A stretch of DNA of 64,000 nucleotides, from the IMG/VR virus record IMGVR_UViG_3300027708_000012, positions 124,001-188,000 of that record; one strand, given 5' to 3'. This document shows, piece after piece, positions 20,729-28,680 of this stretch (position 1 is the first letter of the stretch; every line of letters begins with the position of its first letter). The translations under genes were made by a program, and so were the position numbers. Source of the stretch: a virus. Below the pieces are notes generated by a model, which saw only the letters and a program-made list of their open reading frames with translations, made no database searches and was not told where the DNA came from.

Positions 20729-21330
20729 TTTTCTTTCTTTTTAGTTGGAACTAGTTCTTCTGCAAGACGTCTGTATTGTGCTGCTTCTTTTGCAAGTTTA
20801 TCAGCTAGGCTTCTGTATTCTTTAGCCTGTTGATCAGGTGTAAGAGAAGCATCAGGAGCAACTGTTTTTTCTACAACTTTGGCAGTTGGTGCAAGCTCGT
20901 TAACTGGAGCAACTGTGGGTTTCTTAGCATCATTGATGCCTTCGCTGATGGCTAAATCGTCAACAGCAACTCCCATTTGTTCTGCAATAATTTGATTAAG
21001 TTCGCTTAGTAGAATTCCTACGCCAGGAGTAGGTGTCATTTCAATTGCATCTGTTGGAGCCTTGATCAGTCGATTGTTTGCGTGTAGCCAAGGCAACATG
21101 CGAGAACCATCTGGAAATTGTGTACGATCCAATGCATCGGCAAGTTCGTGAGACTCTTGTCCAGTGTTACTTTCAACTAGATTAATGATAGCATCGTGAT
21201 AGATGTCTGGCATATTCTCTGTTGGTACAATTAAACAACTATACGCATCGCCTGGCAATGTACGATAAGCCACTAAGCATTTTTTCTTAGTGGACGTAAC
21301 ACGGCCCACGTGTTTGAGTTCTTGGGCCAT
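20725..21330 (-). CDS. Conserved phage protein of unknown function
   Basis: A 201-residue protein. The first ~95 residues look globular and include CLIVPTENMPDIYHDAI. The second half has a Pro/Ala/Val linker and a C-terminal charged helix (residues about 160-201) rich in Lys, Glu and Ala, possibly a coiled coil. It is one base from the neighbouring 90-residue gene. No enzyme motif was found. Confidence 0.65.
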   Translation of the reverse strand: MAQELKHVGRVTSTKKKCLVAYRTLPGDAYSCLIVPTENMPDIYHDAIINLVESNTGQESHELADALDRTQFPDGSRMLPWLHANNRLIKAPTDAIEMTPTPGVGILLSELNQIIAEQMGVAVDDLAISEGINDAKKPTVAPVNELAPTAKVVEKTVAPDASLTPDQQAKEYRSLADKLAKEAAQYRRLAEELVPTKKKEK

Positions 21331-21331
21331 A

Positions 21332-21604
21332 TTAAGCTCCTGCTACAGCATTAGCTACAGCTTGTGCATTATTTTGACCTGCTGGTGCTGCTGTTTGTTG
21401 TGCAGCTTGCTGTGCAGTAACAGAGTCGAGGAATGTGGTAAGTTTAGTATATGTTTGTCCAACCGCTACCATTTCATTTGGTTTAAATGCACCGCGTGAG
21501 CTGGCAATATCAATAATTACTTTCATGGCATTCAAGTCGTTGATAGTAAGATCGTTGCTTTGAGCAGCATCTGCTGCAGGTTGTTGATTTTGTGCGTCAG
21601 TCAT
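21332..21604 (-). CDS. Small Ala/Gln-rich protein of unknown function
   Basis: Ninety residues: a central helical segment (LTINDLNAMKVIIDIASSRG) flanked by Ala/Gln-rich tails. An AAGGAG ribosome binding site precedes the ATG. It lies in a tight row with other small genes; no function is proposed. Confidence 0.6.
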   Translation of the reverse strand: MTDAQNQQPAADAAQSNDLTINDLNAMKVIIDIASSRGAFKPNEMVAVGQTYTKLTTFLDSVTAQQAAQQTAAPAGQNNAQAVANAVAGA

Positions 21605-21639
21605 TGTAATCTCCTTAAGGGTAATGGCTATAAATTTAA

Positions 21640-21927
21640 TTATCTCGTTTGTAATAGTGGACAGGCAATTGTGAAAAAACTTAGCTCTTTTTCACTTTCA
21701 AAACCAATGCGTGTTACATATACAATTGTATTGGTATTATCTAAACTAACATCCTGTCCTATATAATATCTATTATTTAAATTCTTACGTATCCAAGAAT
21801 CTAAAGATTTGACTAGCGTTGGTGTGTACTTGTCAATAGTTGAATATTTAAAATGAGGACAAGCAAAATCAACCCTACGTAAATTAAAGTAATTTAAAGG
21901 GTTGGGTTTGCCATTTTTAATTGCCAT
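21640..21927 (-). CDS. Small protein of unknown function
   Basis: A 95-residue protein containing two Cys (FACPHF, IACPLL) and alternating strands and helices. It starts at the last base of the upstream stop codon, so it is coupled to the VWA/metallopeptidase gene. Function unknown. Confidence 0.6.
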   Translation of the reverse strand: MAIKNGKPNPLNYFNLRRVDFACPHFKYSTIDKYTPTLVKSLDSWIRKNLNNRYYIGQDVSLDNTNTIVYVTRIGFESEKELSFFTIACPLLQTR

Positions 21928-23114
21928 TAAGCGTGTTCCCTAACTTCTTCGTAATACGCATATTCTCCAAACGGAGGAACAATAGAGTTATTGCCGTGAA
22001 TGATGAATATTGTATCACAGTAGTTTTCGTCACCCCAGCTACCCCAAGGGTAACCGTCTGTAAACATGATAAACTTTTTAGGCTGGATATCATTTTCTTT
22101 CATGTATTCCCAGTTGGCATCAAACTCAGTGCCACCACCTCCCATTGGCTCGTAGTAATCAAACTCGTCAATTGTGTAGCCGTCGTAACTCGCTTCATTA
22201 TAAACTTTAGTGTCAAAACACCACAATTTAATTTTAAAGTCTTTGTACTCTTGCATAATACCTTTGATCTCTGCCAAAAAGTCTTTTGCTTGTTCGTCAC
22301 CAATTGAACCCGACATGTCTATTGCAATACAAATGTCAATGGTATCTTCAAATTGTGTGCCTGGTAGAATAGCACTCATGTGCCAGCCCTTACGATTAGG
22401 ACGCATAAACGAGTAATCGTTCTTAATAGTGCTTTGGATTTGTTGACGCAAAATTTCACGCCAGTTCATCTTAGGCTCTGTTAATTCCTTAATCATGCGT
22501 TGTACGCTAGCGGGAGTATTTCCCGCACCCGCGGCCTGTGCCGCTTGCATTGTTGCTTCACGGATCTCGTCACGGATTTGTTTTAGTTCTTCTTTTGAAT
22601 AACTAGGCTTGTTACCATTAGTATCCTTATCGCCCCAATCAATGTGATCATCGAGCAATTGACCAAGCGCATCCAATTCTTGCTCATCCATTTCGTCAAA
22701 GATTTTATCGTAAACTTCTTCTGCACCCATACCATAGTACTTAGGATCGTGGAAGATTTTAATACCTTCAATATTGTGTTCGCCGATGCGGTCACGAACC
22801 AATTGTCCGTTTACACAATAGTCAGCGGCAATATTAAAAATACGTGCATTGCGTCCTTCGCGTCGAGCCATATGGTCAAAAACATTGTGAAGAATTTCGT
22901 GTGCAATAACAAACTCAACTTGTTTAACACTAAGTGGTTCAAAAAACTTACGATTAAAATAGATGGTGCGACCGTCTGTTGCAGCGGTACCCATCCATTC
23001 GGAACCTTCTTCGATCTTCAACCGAGTTGCCATATTGCCAAAGAAAGGATGGCGAAGTAGTAGACCCACACGGGCTACGATAATTTTGTCAATAATTGGA
23101 TCTGCGTGTGACAT
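21927..23114 (-). CDS. VWA-domain protein with putative metallopeptidase motif (DUF2201-like)
   Basis: A 395-residue protein if started at the ATG at 23114, preferred over the upstream one because AGGAG lies six bases before it. Residues 72-76 are HEILH in a zinc-protease-type context. Residues 266-270 (DMSGS), then GGGGTEF and FTDGYP, form a complete MIDAS metal site of a von Willebrand A domain. This matches the DUF2201 architecture, usually encoded beside a MoxR ATPase, as here. It probably acts as substrate adaptor or protease-like partner of that ATPase. Confidence 0.8.
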   Translation of the reverse strand: MSHADPIIDKIIVARVGLLLRHPFFGNMATRLKIEEGSEWMGTAATDGRTIYFNRKFFEPLSVKQVEFVIAHEILHNVFDHMARREGRNARIFNIAADYCVNGQLVRDRIGEHNIEGIKIFHDPKYYGMGAEEVYDKIFDEMDEQELDALGQLLDDHIDWGDKDTNGNKPSYSKEELKQIRDEIREATMQAAQAAGAGNTPASVQRMIKELTEPKMNWREILRQQIQSTIKNDYSFMRPNRKGWHMSAILPGTQFEDTIDICIAIDMSGSIGDEQAKDFLAEIKGIMQEYKDFKIKLWCFDTKVYNEASYDGYTIDEFDYYEPMGGGGTEFDANWEYMKENDIQPKKFIMFTDGYPWGSWGDENYCDTIFIIHGNNSIVPPFGEYAYYEEVREHA

Positions 23115-23143
23115 ATATGCTCCTGAATATTTACTATGTATAT

Positions 23144-23172
23144 AGTATAACACCTCCCGGAGGAGGTGTCAA
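23144..23172 (-). promoter_or_regulatory. Sigma70-like promoter with palindromic spacer
   Basis: Consensus TTGACA at 23167-23172 and TATACT at 23144-23149, 17 bases apart on the minus strand. The spacer is almost wholly a perfect inverted repeat (ACACCTCC, 4-base loop, GGAGGTGT; 23150-23169). It could be an operator or a terminator of the upstream MoxR gene. It drives the VWA gene and the genes down to thyX. Confidence 0.7.
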
Positions 23173-23188
23173 ATAGTGCTAAACCAAA

Positions 23189-24280
23189 TTAGTTTTTGTC
23201 AGTTGCTGCCGCAATGTACTTGCCAAACTTAGCATGGAACTTGTCAAAACACTCGATCTCATCTGGATCCAATGGCAATTTGTAAGTAGACAATGCCAAC
23301 TTAGTACCCATGATAACCAATTCTGTTTCAAAATTATCCATAATAAATTGGAAGAAGTTGTTAACTTGTTCATTCCAATTTTTAGCCTTCTTATCGCAAG
23401 AATCTTTCAATTCGTAGCACAAGGACACAGTCAAGGAATACATAGCTGAAATTTCTTTACTATCCATTTTCTTAACTTTGCCGTTCAAGATATCTGTAGG
23501 ATTAGGCATCTTGCTGGCGTGTTTACGATGTGCCATAAACTTAATAGCAAGACCTTCGCCAACAGAACCTGACACCAAATCAGTCAATGTTTCGTTATCG
23601 CAATCGTCGTCATGCAACAACTCAGAAACGAAAGACCAGCTACGTGGAGTAGCAAACGAGCGTGAACTAGACTTTGGATCAAAGTCGTACAAGTCCTTTT
23701 TAGAGAAGCTCAAGAAACCAACCACGTCCTTGTGGATTTTGTTCTCTGCAGCCCAGTCAAAGTAGTCGTCCCAATTAACTTGCATTTCCAAGTGAACAAA
23801 ACGATTAGCCAACGGAGCAGGCATACGGAATGTAACACCTTTATCAGTTTCACGGTTACCTGCAGCAACAATTGAAACGTTATCTGGCAAACTATAAGTA
23901 CCGACCTTACGATTCAAAACCAATTGATAAGCAGCAGCTTGTACACTAGGAGCCGCACTATTCATTTCGTCCAAGAACAAAATAATGTTTTTATGTTTAG
24001 CCGCAAACTCTTTGCTAGGCAATTCACTAGGCGGTGCCCAAACCATAGTGCCTGTATTGCTATCAAAATAAGGAATACCTTTAATGTCAGTAGGTTCCCA
24101 CAGGCTCAAACGCACATCAATAACATGAGCATCAAGCTCAGTACCAAGTTGTTTAATAATGTCGGACTTGCCAATTCCTGGAGGACCCCACAGGAAAATT
24201 GGACGCTTGTTATTAAAGGCCTTGCGCAAGGACTTTTTAGCACCGTTTGGACCAACTGTGCGGCTGGAAATTTCTGCCAT
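23189..24280 (-). CDS. MoxR-type AAA+ ATPase
   Basis: A 363-residue ATPase with Walker A GPPGIGKS at 32-39, Walker B ILFLDEM at 100-106 and the sensor 1 region VAAGNRETDKG at 138-148. MoxR ATPases remodel proteins or help metal insertion together with VWA-domain partners, and the next gene downstream is such a partner. It has its own promoter and is separated from that gene by a hairpin. Its target in infection is unknown. Confidence 0.85.
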   Translation of the reverse strand: MAEISSRTVGPNGAKKSLRKAFNNKRPIFLWGPPGIGKSDIIKQLGTELDAHVIDVRLSLWEPTDIKGIPYFDSNTGTMVWAPPSELPSKEFAAKHKNIILFLDEMNSAAPSVQAAAYQLVLNRKVGTYSLPDNVSIVAAGNRETDKGVTFRMPAPLANRFVHLEMQVNWDDYFDWAAENKIHKDVVGFLSFSKKDLYDFDPKSSSRSFATPRSWSFVSELLHDDDCDNETLTDLVSGSVGEGLAIKFMAHRKHASKMPNPTDILNGKVKKMDSKEISAMYSLTVSLCYELKDSCDKKAKNWNEQVNNFFQFIMDNFETELVIMGTKLALSTYKLPLDPDEIECFDKFHAKFGKYIAAATDKN

Positions 24281-24336
24281 TTTGTTTCCTATCTTAGTTA
24301 AAAATTGTTGTTACGAATAACGTTGTCTATGTATGT

Positions 24337-24365
24337 ATTATAACGCCTATCTGTATTTGCGTCAA
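24337..24365 (-). promoter_or_regulatory. Sigma70-like promoter of the MoxR gene
   Basis: TTGACG at 24360-24365 and TATAAT at 24337-24342 with a 17-base spacer, about 57 bases upstream of the ATG. The 101-base gap around it contains no gene. Confidence 0.65.
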
Positions 24366-24381
24366 CAATTTTTTTATCTAA

Positions 24382-24783
24382 TTAGTCTGTTTTGGCTAAT
24401 TCTTTTTCCCGCTCATTCATCGCTTTGATAAGTCCAAACTTTCTAATGTCGTCACTAAACAACATTAGCTCAAAACTCTTGCGCTCAGAAAATACTGTAA
24501 TTGACATATTGGTAAGATAGTACGGACAATCTACATATCTTTCCAAAAATATAATTGTTTGGGGACTGAGTTCGATTGGTTCAGTAAATGGAATCTCGTA
24601 CTCTTTCAAATCCAATTCTTTTACCAAAAATTCATACCCTTCGTCACTAAGCCGAAATGCAGTTTCTTTTCCTACTCGGGTACTTTGCCACCATTTACGA
24701 GAAAATAGTTTGAGATTAGCATCATCAATACTCTTACCCCATTGTTGTAAAAATATTTTGGTTAATGCATCTCGGGTTATCAT
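24382..24783 (-). CDS. Conserved phage protein of unknown function
   Basis: A 133-residue protein with aromatic clusters (FSRKWWQST; CPYYLTNMSITVF). The pattern resembles conserved unknowns of T4-like phages. It overlaps the upstream gene by four bases (ATGA). It is last in its block. Confidence 0.65.
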   Translation of the reverse strand: MITRDALTKIFLQQWGKSIDDANLKLFSRKWWQSTRVGKETAFRLSDEGYEFLVKELDLKEYEIPFTEPIELSPQTIIFLERYVDCPYYLTNMSITVFSERKSFELMLFSDDIRKFGLIKAMNEREKELAKTD

Positions 24784-25064
24784 TTTACAATCGATCCTTC
24801 GGTTAGCTTAACTACTTGAAAATCTTCTGTACCGTAGGTTAAGTTTAACTTCTTGGCTAAATTGATTGCATGCCCAGGGTTACTAAATGATACTTTTTTG
24901 TACTTCGGGCCAGGGTAACTCGTGAGGCTATTAAAACTCTTTAAATTAAAGGGTTTATTTTTATAAAATACAGCCCAAATTGCTTCTGCTTCCAGAACTT
25001 GTTCTGCTTTATAATTTTTCCTGTTTACGTACTCAAGTAGTACTTGCGGCTTCGGTCGACTCAT
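24780..25064 (-). CDS. Conserved phage protein of unknown function
   Basis: A 94-residue protein beginning MSRPKPQVLLEY, with YPGPKYKKVSFSNPGHA in the middle. I recognise this as a widespread unknown family in T4-like marine phages. It follows a late-like box (25091-25098) and an AGGA ribosome binding site. Function unknown. Confidence 0.7.
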   Translation of the reverse strand: MSRPKPQVLLEYVNRKNYKAEQVLEAEAIWAVFYKNKPFNLKSFNSLTSYPGPKYKKVSFSNPGHAINLAKKLNLTYGTEDFQVVKLTEGSIVK

Positions 25065-25090
25065 TGCGTATCCTCGAATATATACGCATA

Positions 25091-25098
25091 TATTTATC
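25091..25098 (-). promoter_or_regulatory. T4-late-like promoter box (GATAAATA)
   Basis: On the minus strand, one mismatch to TATAAATA, 26 bases upstream of the start at 25064 in a short intergenic gap. Motif evidence only. Confidence 0.3.
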
Positions 25099-25099
25099 T

Positions 25100-25345
25100 C
25101 TATTTGTCCTTAAAACCGCCACCATCCATACTAACAGTAATAACCTCTGTTTCTGAACTATTTTTTAGCTCTAAAAACAATGCTGTATAGTCTTGTAATA
25201 GCTTATCTTGTATCTCTAACAAGGCAAGATTTAGTAGACGTGCTTGCTGAATAGGCATTTTAATTTCTTTACTTTGCGTTAATTCAGCAGCACGTAATAC
25301 TTGTGCAAACTGTGTAATTGGTGTTAAATTAATCTGATTTGACAT
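25100..25345 (-). CDS. Small conserved phage protein of unknown function
   Basis: An 81-residue, largely helical protein (MPIQQARLLNLALLEIQDKL) with a short beta-like tail. It overlaps the upstream gene by 17 bases. No motif recognised. Confidence 0.6.
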   Translation of the reverse strand: MSNQINLTPITQFAQVLRAAELTQSKEIKMPIQQARLLNLALLEIQDKLLQDYTALFLELKNSSETEVITVSMDGGGFKDK

Positions 25346-25808
25346 TAGACAATACTTGTTTCATTTCAAATTCAGTTTTAAACGGTCCTTTAAATTCATT
25401 ACGTTCTAGTGTAATGACCTTAGGGCAGAATGATTTAACCCATCCTTTGTTAAACTTGATAGTATAGTAGCCTGCGCAATACAAACTCTTGCTGGCATTA
25501 CTCTTAGTAAACAGGGGTAATTTACGGCGCACATCATACATGGCGTTGTATGGAGTTACACTGGTAGGGTATCCGTGGCAGTCGTTGGGTTCCGATTGAC
25601 TGACTTTAACCTTTGTACTGGTTAAGAAAAAGTTAGAACCAAATTGTTTTGTGAGGTCTTGTTTTTTATTAAACATTACTTCACCGTTACTATTAGATAG
25701 TACGAACTTATTATTTTCTTTTTTGTGTAGTGTTGCAACTTTAGAACCGTCTTGTTCTACAATCCAAAACTTACCATCCACAATAGGCTTGGCGTATATT
25801 TCTGTCAT
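25329..25808 (-). CDS. Conserved phage protein of unknown function
   Basis: A 159-residue protein if started at the ATG at 25808, which has AAGGAG upstream; a start 36 bases earlier lacks one. Residues include WIVEQDGSKVATLHKKE and, later, GYPTSVTPYNAMYDVRRKLP, a pattern I know from T4-like phage unknowns. Three Cys are scattered (CHGYP, YCAGYY, FCPK). Function unknown. Confidence 0.65.
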   Translation of the reverse strand: MTEIYAKPIVDGKFWIVEQDGSKVATLHKKENNKFVLSNSNGEVMFNKKQDLTKQFGSNFFLTSTKVKVSQSEPNDCHGYPTSVTPYNAMYDVRRKLPLFTKSNASKSLYCAGYYTIKFNKGWVKSFCPKVITLERNEFKGPFKTEFEMKQVLSNVKSD

Positions 25809-25858
25809 ATTTTTCTCCTTGATATTATTCAGCCCCGTAGGCACTAGAATAATGTGTG

Positions 25859-25866
25859 TATTTATT
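25859..25866 (-). promoter_or_regulatory. T4-late-like promoter box (AATAAATA)
   Basis: Minus-strand AATAAATAC preceded by G, one mismatch to TATAAATA, at the stop codon of the upstream gene and 50 bases before the start at 25808. Confidence 0.3.
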
Positions 25867-26371
25867 CATTATTTTGACTATCAAAAGGCCATTTTGGCAT
25901 AGATTCTTTAATTTCTGCCATAGTAGGCCGTTTTTCTAATTTTACATTTTCTTCAATGACAGTGCCATCATCTTCGCATAAGCTAACTTGGAATGGTGCA
26001 TATACAAGAACAGATGTATCTTCTTCTTGCCAATCGTGTTCGCCATCAAATAGCCAACCTGCTCCGCCTTCGTAGTAAGCTTCTCGAATGGCTTCTTGTT
26101 CTTCTTCGGTGATATCGTCGCTGTATTCTATTTCAATATTAATGCTATCATCAAACTCACAACCCCACCCAGGCTCAGATTTGGCATAGGCAACCTGGCT
26201 ATCTTCATAGGGCAAGTTACAGTCCATATCATCTTCAATAAAGCCTTGACCCCAGCGGAATGTTTTGTCTAGATTAAACCAGCTAATAGACCCGTCCGCA
26301 TTGTTGCGATACATTTCTACATGCCAGACAATGCTTTTCTTTTCAAGCGGAGTTATACGATATACAGCCAT
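25862..26371 (-). CDS. Acidic conserved phage protein of unknown function
   Basis: A 169-residue strongly acidic protein with many Asp/Glu and Trp residues and an EEEQEAIREAYYEGGAGWL segment. Its charge suggests possible DNA mimicry, but nothing else supports that. It follows the rubredoxin gene by 12 bases. Confidence 0.65.
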   Translation of the reverse strand: MAVYRITPLEKKSIVWHVEMYRNNADGSISWFNLDKTFRWGQGFIEDDMDCNLPYEDSQVAYAKSEPGWGCEFDDSINIEIEYSDDITEEEQEAIREAYYEGGAGWLFDGEHDWQEEDTSVLVYAPFQVSLCEDDGTVIEENVKLEKRPTMAEIKESMPKWPFDSQNNE

Positions 26372-26383
26372 GACATTACCTGA

Positions 26384-26512
26384 TTAAAGTAACTCGTATT
26401 CTTCTTTACCGCAACCACACTCGGGGCAAAGGAAATCTTCTGGTAGATCATCCCATTTACCTTCTGTTTCTTCATCGTGGACATGACCACAAACTATGCA
26501 TACGTGTTCCAT
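26384..26512 (-). CDS. Rubredoxin-like protein
   Basis: A 42-residue reading frame. It begins MEHVCIVCGHVHDEE and ends with CPECGCGKEEYELL, giving the two CxxC-type iron-binding pairs and the WDDLPEDFLCP segment typical of rubredoxin. The ATG overlaps the rubrerythrin stop by one base, and GGAG lies at a proper distance inside that gene. It would carry electrons to the rubrerythrin, replacing the C-terminal rubredoxin domain that the latter lacks. Confidence 0.85.
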   Translation of the reverse strand: MEHVCIVCGHVHDEETEGKWDDLPEDFLCPECGCGKEEYELL

Positions 26513-26961
26513 TATAGTGCCTCCAATTTTGCTTGATATGCTTCAGCATGACGCTTTTCAATTTTGCTCAATGCGGCAAAACGTTTTTCTGCTTTTGCTA
26601 AAACAGCTGCAAATTGCTCTGCATGTTCTTTACTTTCGGCAATTTGATCTTGTGCTTCTTGTGCAGCGGCAACATTGCCTTCGCTGATAGCAATAGCTTC
26701 AAACTGTGGGTACATTGTAGTAAACTCGTAAGTTTCACCTTCAATTGCTTTTTCCAAACATTCTTTAGTTGAAGGTTTACCGATGAGCAATTCCAAATGA
26801 CCCCATGCGTGTTTGAGTTCTTGATCTGCGGTATGTTCGAAGTGCTTTGCAATTTCTTCATGACCCTCTTCGCGAGCAATCTTTGCAAAGTATCGATATT
26901 TGATATGCGCTTGGCTTTCGCCGGCTAACGCACTGCCTAAATTTGCTAATGTAGCTGACAT
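26512..26961 (-). CDS. Rubrerythrin (ferritin-like diiron domain only)
   Basis: A 149-residue protein with the rubrerythrin pattern: E in AGESQAHIKYRYFAKIA, then EHTADQELKHAW, and a second half with GETYEFTTMYPQF and ESKEHAEQF. These supply the Glu/His ligands of the diiron centre. It reduces hydrogen peroxide. The usual C-terminal rubredoxin domain is absent and encoded instead by the overlapping next gene. An oxidative-stress role during infection is likely. Confidence 0.9.
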   Translation of the reverse strand: MSATLANLGSALAGESQAHIKYRYFAKIAREEGHEEIAKHFEHTADQELKHAWGHLELLIGKPSTKECLEKAIEGETYEFTTMYPQFEAIAISEGNVAAAQEAQDQIAESKEHAEQFAAVLAKAEKRFAALSKIEKRHAEAYQAKLEAL

Positions 26962-26971
26962 TTTTTTCTCC

Positions 26972-27163
26972 TTATTGATCTAATGGCAACGAATTCCACT
27001 CTTTAATTAGAGCGATAACTTCATCTTCTGTATTACACAGAGTTTTTGTAGTAGCCCAGTCTTCTTTTTTATTGCGACCACCAATCTCTACCATCCATCC
27101 GTTGTCGTAACGATTGATAGAAATATTTTCATTTACTTTTGCTAGTTTAGCTAGTTGTGACAT
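26972..27163 (-). CDS. Small conserved phage protein of unknown function
   Basis: A 63-residue protein with NGWMVEIGGR and a C-terminal helix. It overlaps the 5' nuclease gene by 17 bases and has a clear ribosome binding site (AAGGAG). Function unknown. Confidence 0.6.
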   Translation of the reverse strand: MSQLAKLAKVNENISINRYDNGWMVEIGGRNKKEDWATTKTLCNTEDEVIALIKEWNSLPLDQ

Positions 27164-28151
27164 TTAGTTCTCCTTGATATTTGGCTTGAAATGGTTCTGC
27201 ATACTGCTGAATATTATCAGCAATCTTTTTCATATCCCATGCATTGCAGAATTTTAACATGCGAATTCCTACTTGATCTACAGTTTTGGATACAGCATTT
27301 GTTTTAATTGTTTCTACTATTTTTTCTTTAATGTCTGCAGGTTGTGCTGTTAAATCACATAGCTGTACATTACGCTGATAATCTTCTAGTACTCTGTGTT
27401 CGACGCCGTTATGGTCAACCCATCTCTGAAGCATGAGATTGTTCCACGCATATCCGCGGCTTTTACGATCTTCGAACGCTTCAGTAAGACCAACTTTGTT
27501 TTTAGAACCTTTAGTACGCACACCTGGATACGCCGAGAAGACATTATCACTGGTATCACCACGCATACATTTCTCGAACAGCATCCATTCTGGATCTTGT
27601 GCTGGCTTTGGCTCGCCTGTCTTTTTGTCTTTAACGGGTTTGCCTTTGGCATCGAAGATTCCTTCGTGTGTAATATGTAAATCTCCCACGCCGTTATATT
27701 GACTAACAGTAGGACTTACCAATTGTGCAAAATCTCCATCTGTCGAAATAATAACGTGCTTTGCTTCTGGGTGTGCTTGAATCCAGCCAGCAATCAAATC
27801 GTCAGCTTCTAGATTAGGATGTTGTATTACAGTGGCATTAGTCTTTTCTGTAATAAACTTTTTAAATTCGTCAAATGCTTCCCAGAACAATTTATCTTCT
27901 TCTTGTTCTCGTTGTGTCATTGCCGCACGATTCTCTGCACGATTTGCTTTGTACGGCTTATAAAAATCCTTACGCCAGCTTCGACCCTCGAGGCAGAACA
28001 CTACATGACTACCATCAAAATCGTTCCATGCTTTTTTGATACTATTAAGTGTAATATGAAAAGCCATGCCGAGTTTAATATCAGCAGAGCCTTGTACTAC
28101 ATGTCTAGCACGAAAAAATGTGTTAGCAGTATCAACAATAATATATGTCAT
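27147..28151 (-). CDS. 5'-3' exonuclease / RNase H of the FEN family
   Basis: A 334-residue protein with metal-binding acidic residues in order: IIVDTAN (D7), a WRKDFYKPYKANR helical-arch segment, LEADDLIAG, ISTDGDFAQLV, and MRGDTSDNVFSAYPGV. These are the conserved blocks of T4 RNase H and FEN-type nucleases, which remove RNA primers from lagging-strand fragments. It overlaps the upstream gene by four bases. Confidence 0.9.
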   Translation of the reverse strand: MTYIIVDTANTFFRARHVVQGSADIKLGMAFHITLNSIKKAWNDFDGSHVVFCLEGRSWRKDFYKPYKANRAENRAAMTQREQEEDKLFWEAFDEFKKFITEKTNATVIQHPNLEADDLIAGWIQAHPEAKHVIISTDGDFAQLVSPTVSQYNGVGDLHITHEGIFDAKGKPVKDKKTGEPKPAQDPEWMLFEKCMRGDTSDNVFSAYPGVRTKGSKNKVGLTEAFEDRKSRGYAWNNLMLQRWVDHNGVEHRVLEDYQRNVQLCDLTAQPADIKEKIVETIKTNAVSKTVDQVGIRMLKFCNAWDMKKIADNIQQYAEPFQAKYQGELNVTTS

Positions 28152-28579
28152 TTAACTTCGGCCTTTCCGCCACCTAATTTACTTACATTAATAAAACCTG
28201 CACTTGATCGACTAGGATCTTGTCCAGCCTCAGCAAGCATATTACCCGCTAAATCTCTGAACCAACGATCTACGATCTCTTCGTCCGGGTCACCGTCAAA
28301 ACCGTAACCCGCTTGCTTTAATTGTACTATAAACAAGTCGTTCCAGTCAAGCTCAAAAAAGCCATTACGAACATTATCTGGATTAATTTTAGTATCCAAA
28401 ACAGATACATATGGTTCGCCTCGAGCCGTTGCCCTAGCTTTTGGATCCATTTTAGCTTGCTCTTCAGCTTCTTGTGCCAGTACAGTTTCGGCAACCGCTT
28501 TATCTCTAACTATTTGAAGAGCTTCTTTTTCAGCTTGCAATTTATCAATGCCAAGCCATTTTTTTAATAATGTTTTCAT
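28148..28579 (-). CDS. Conserved phage protein of unknown function
   Basis: A 143-residue protein: an N-terminal charged helix likely to form a coiled coil (about 10-50), followed by GEPYVSVLDT and VRNGFFELDWN, a pattern of a T4-like phage family of unknown role. Four-base overlaps on both sides. Confidence 0.7.
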   Translation of the reverse strand: MKTLLKKWLGIDKLQAEKEALQIVRDKAVAETVLAQEAEEQAKMDPKARATARGEPYVSVLDTKINPDNVRNGFFELDWNDLFIVQLKQAGYGFDGDPDEEIVDRWFRDLAGNMLAEAGQDPSRSSAGFINVSKLGGGKAEVK

Positions 28580-28680
28580 TCTATATCCTTATCTCTATTA
28601 CTACATATAAATTTAATAATTAGTGCCAACACAATAGTCCATCCAACTATCATACAACACCAAAAAAATAAATTAGACAT
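28576..28680 (-). CDS. Small single-pass membrane protein
   Basis: A 34-residue reading frame. It has a hydrophobic stretch of about 20 residues (WCCMIVGWTIVLALIIKFIC) followed by a charged tail NRDKDIE. Its stop overlaps the next start by ATGA and its start overlaps the preceding gene, as real genes do here, and it fills what would otherwise be an empty gap. Role unknown. Confidence 0.55.
   Translation of the reverse strand: MSNLFFWCCMIVGWTIVLALIIKFICSNRDKDIE

Noticed and set aside
22644-23060. 138-residue frame opposite the VWA gene
   Set aside because: Composition and lack of a start site show it as a shadow.
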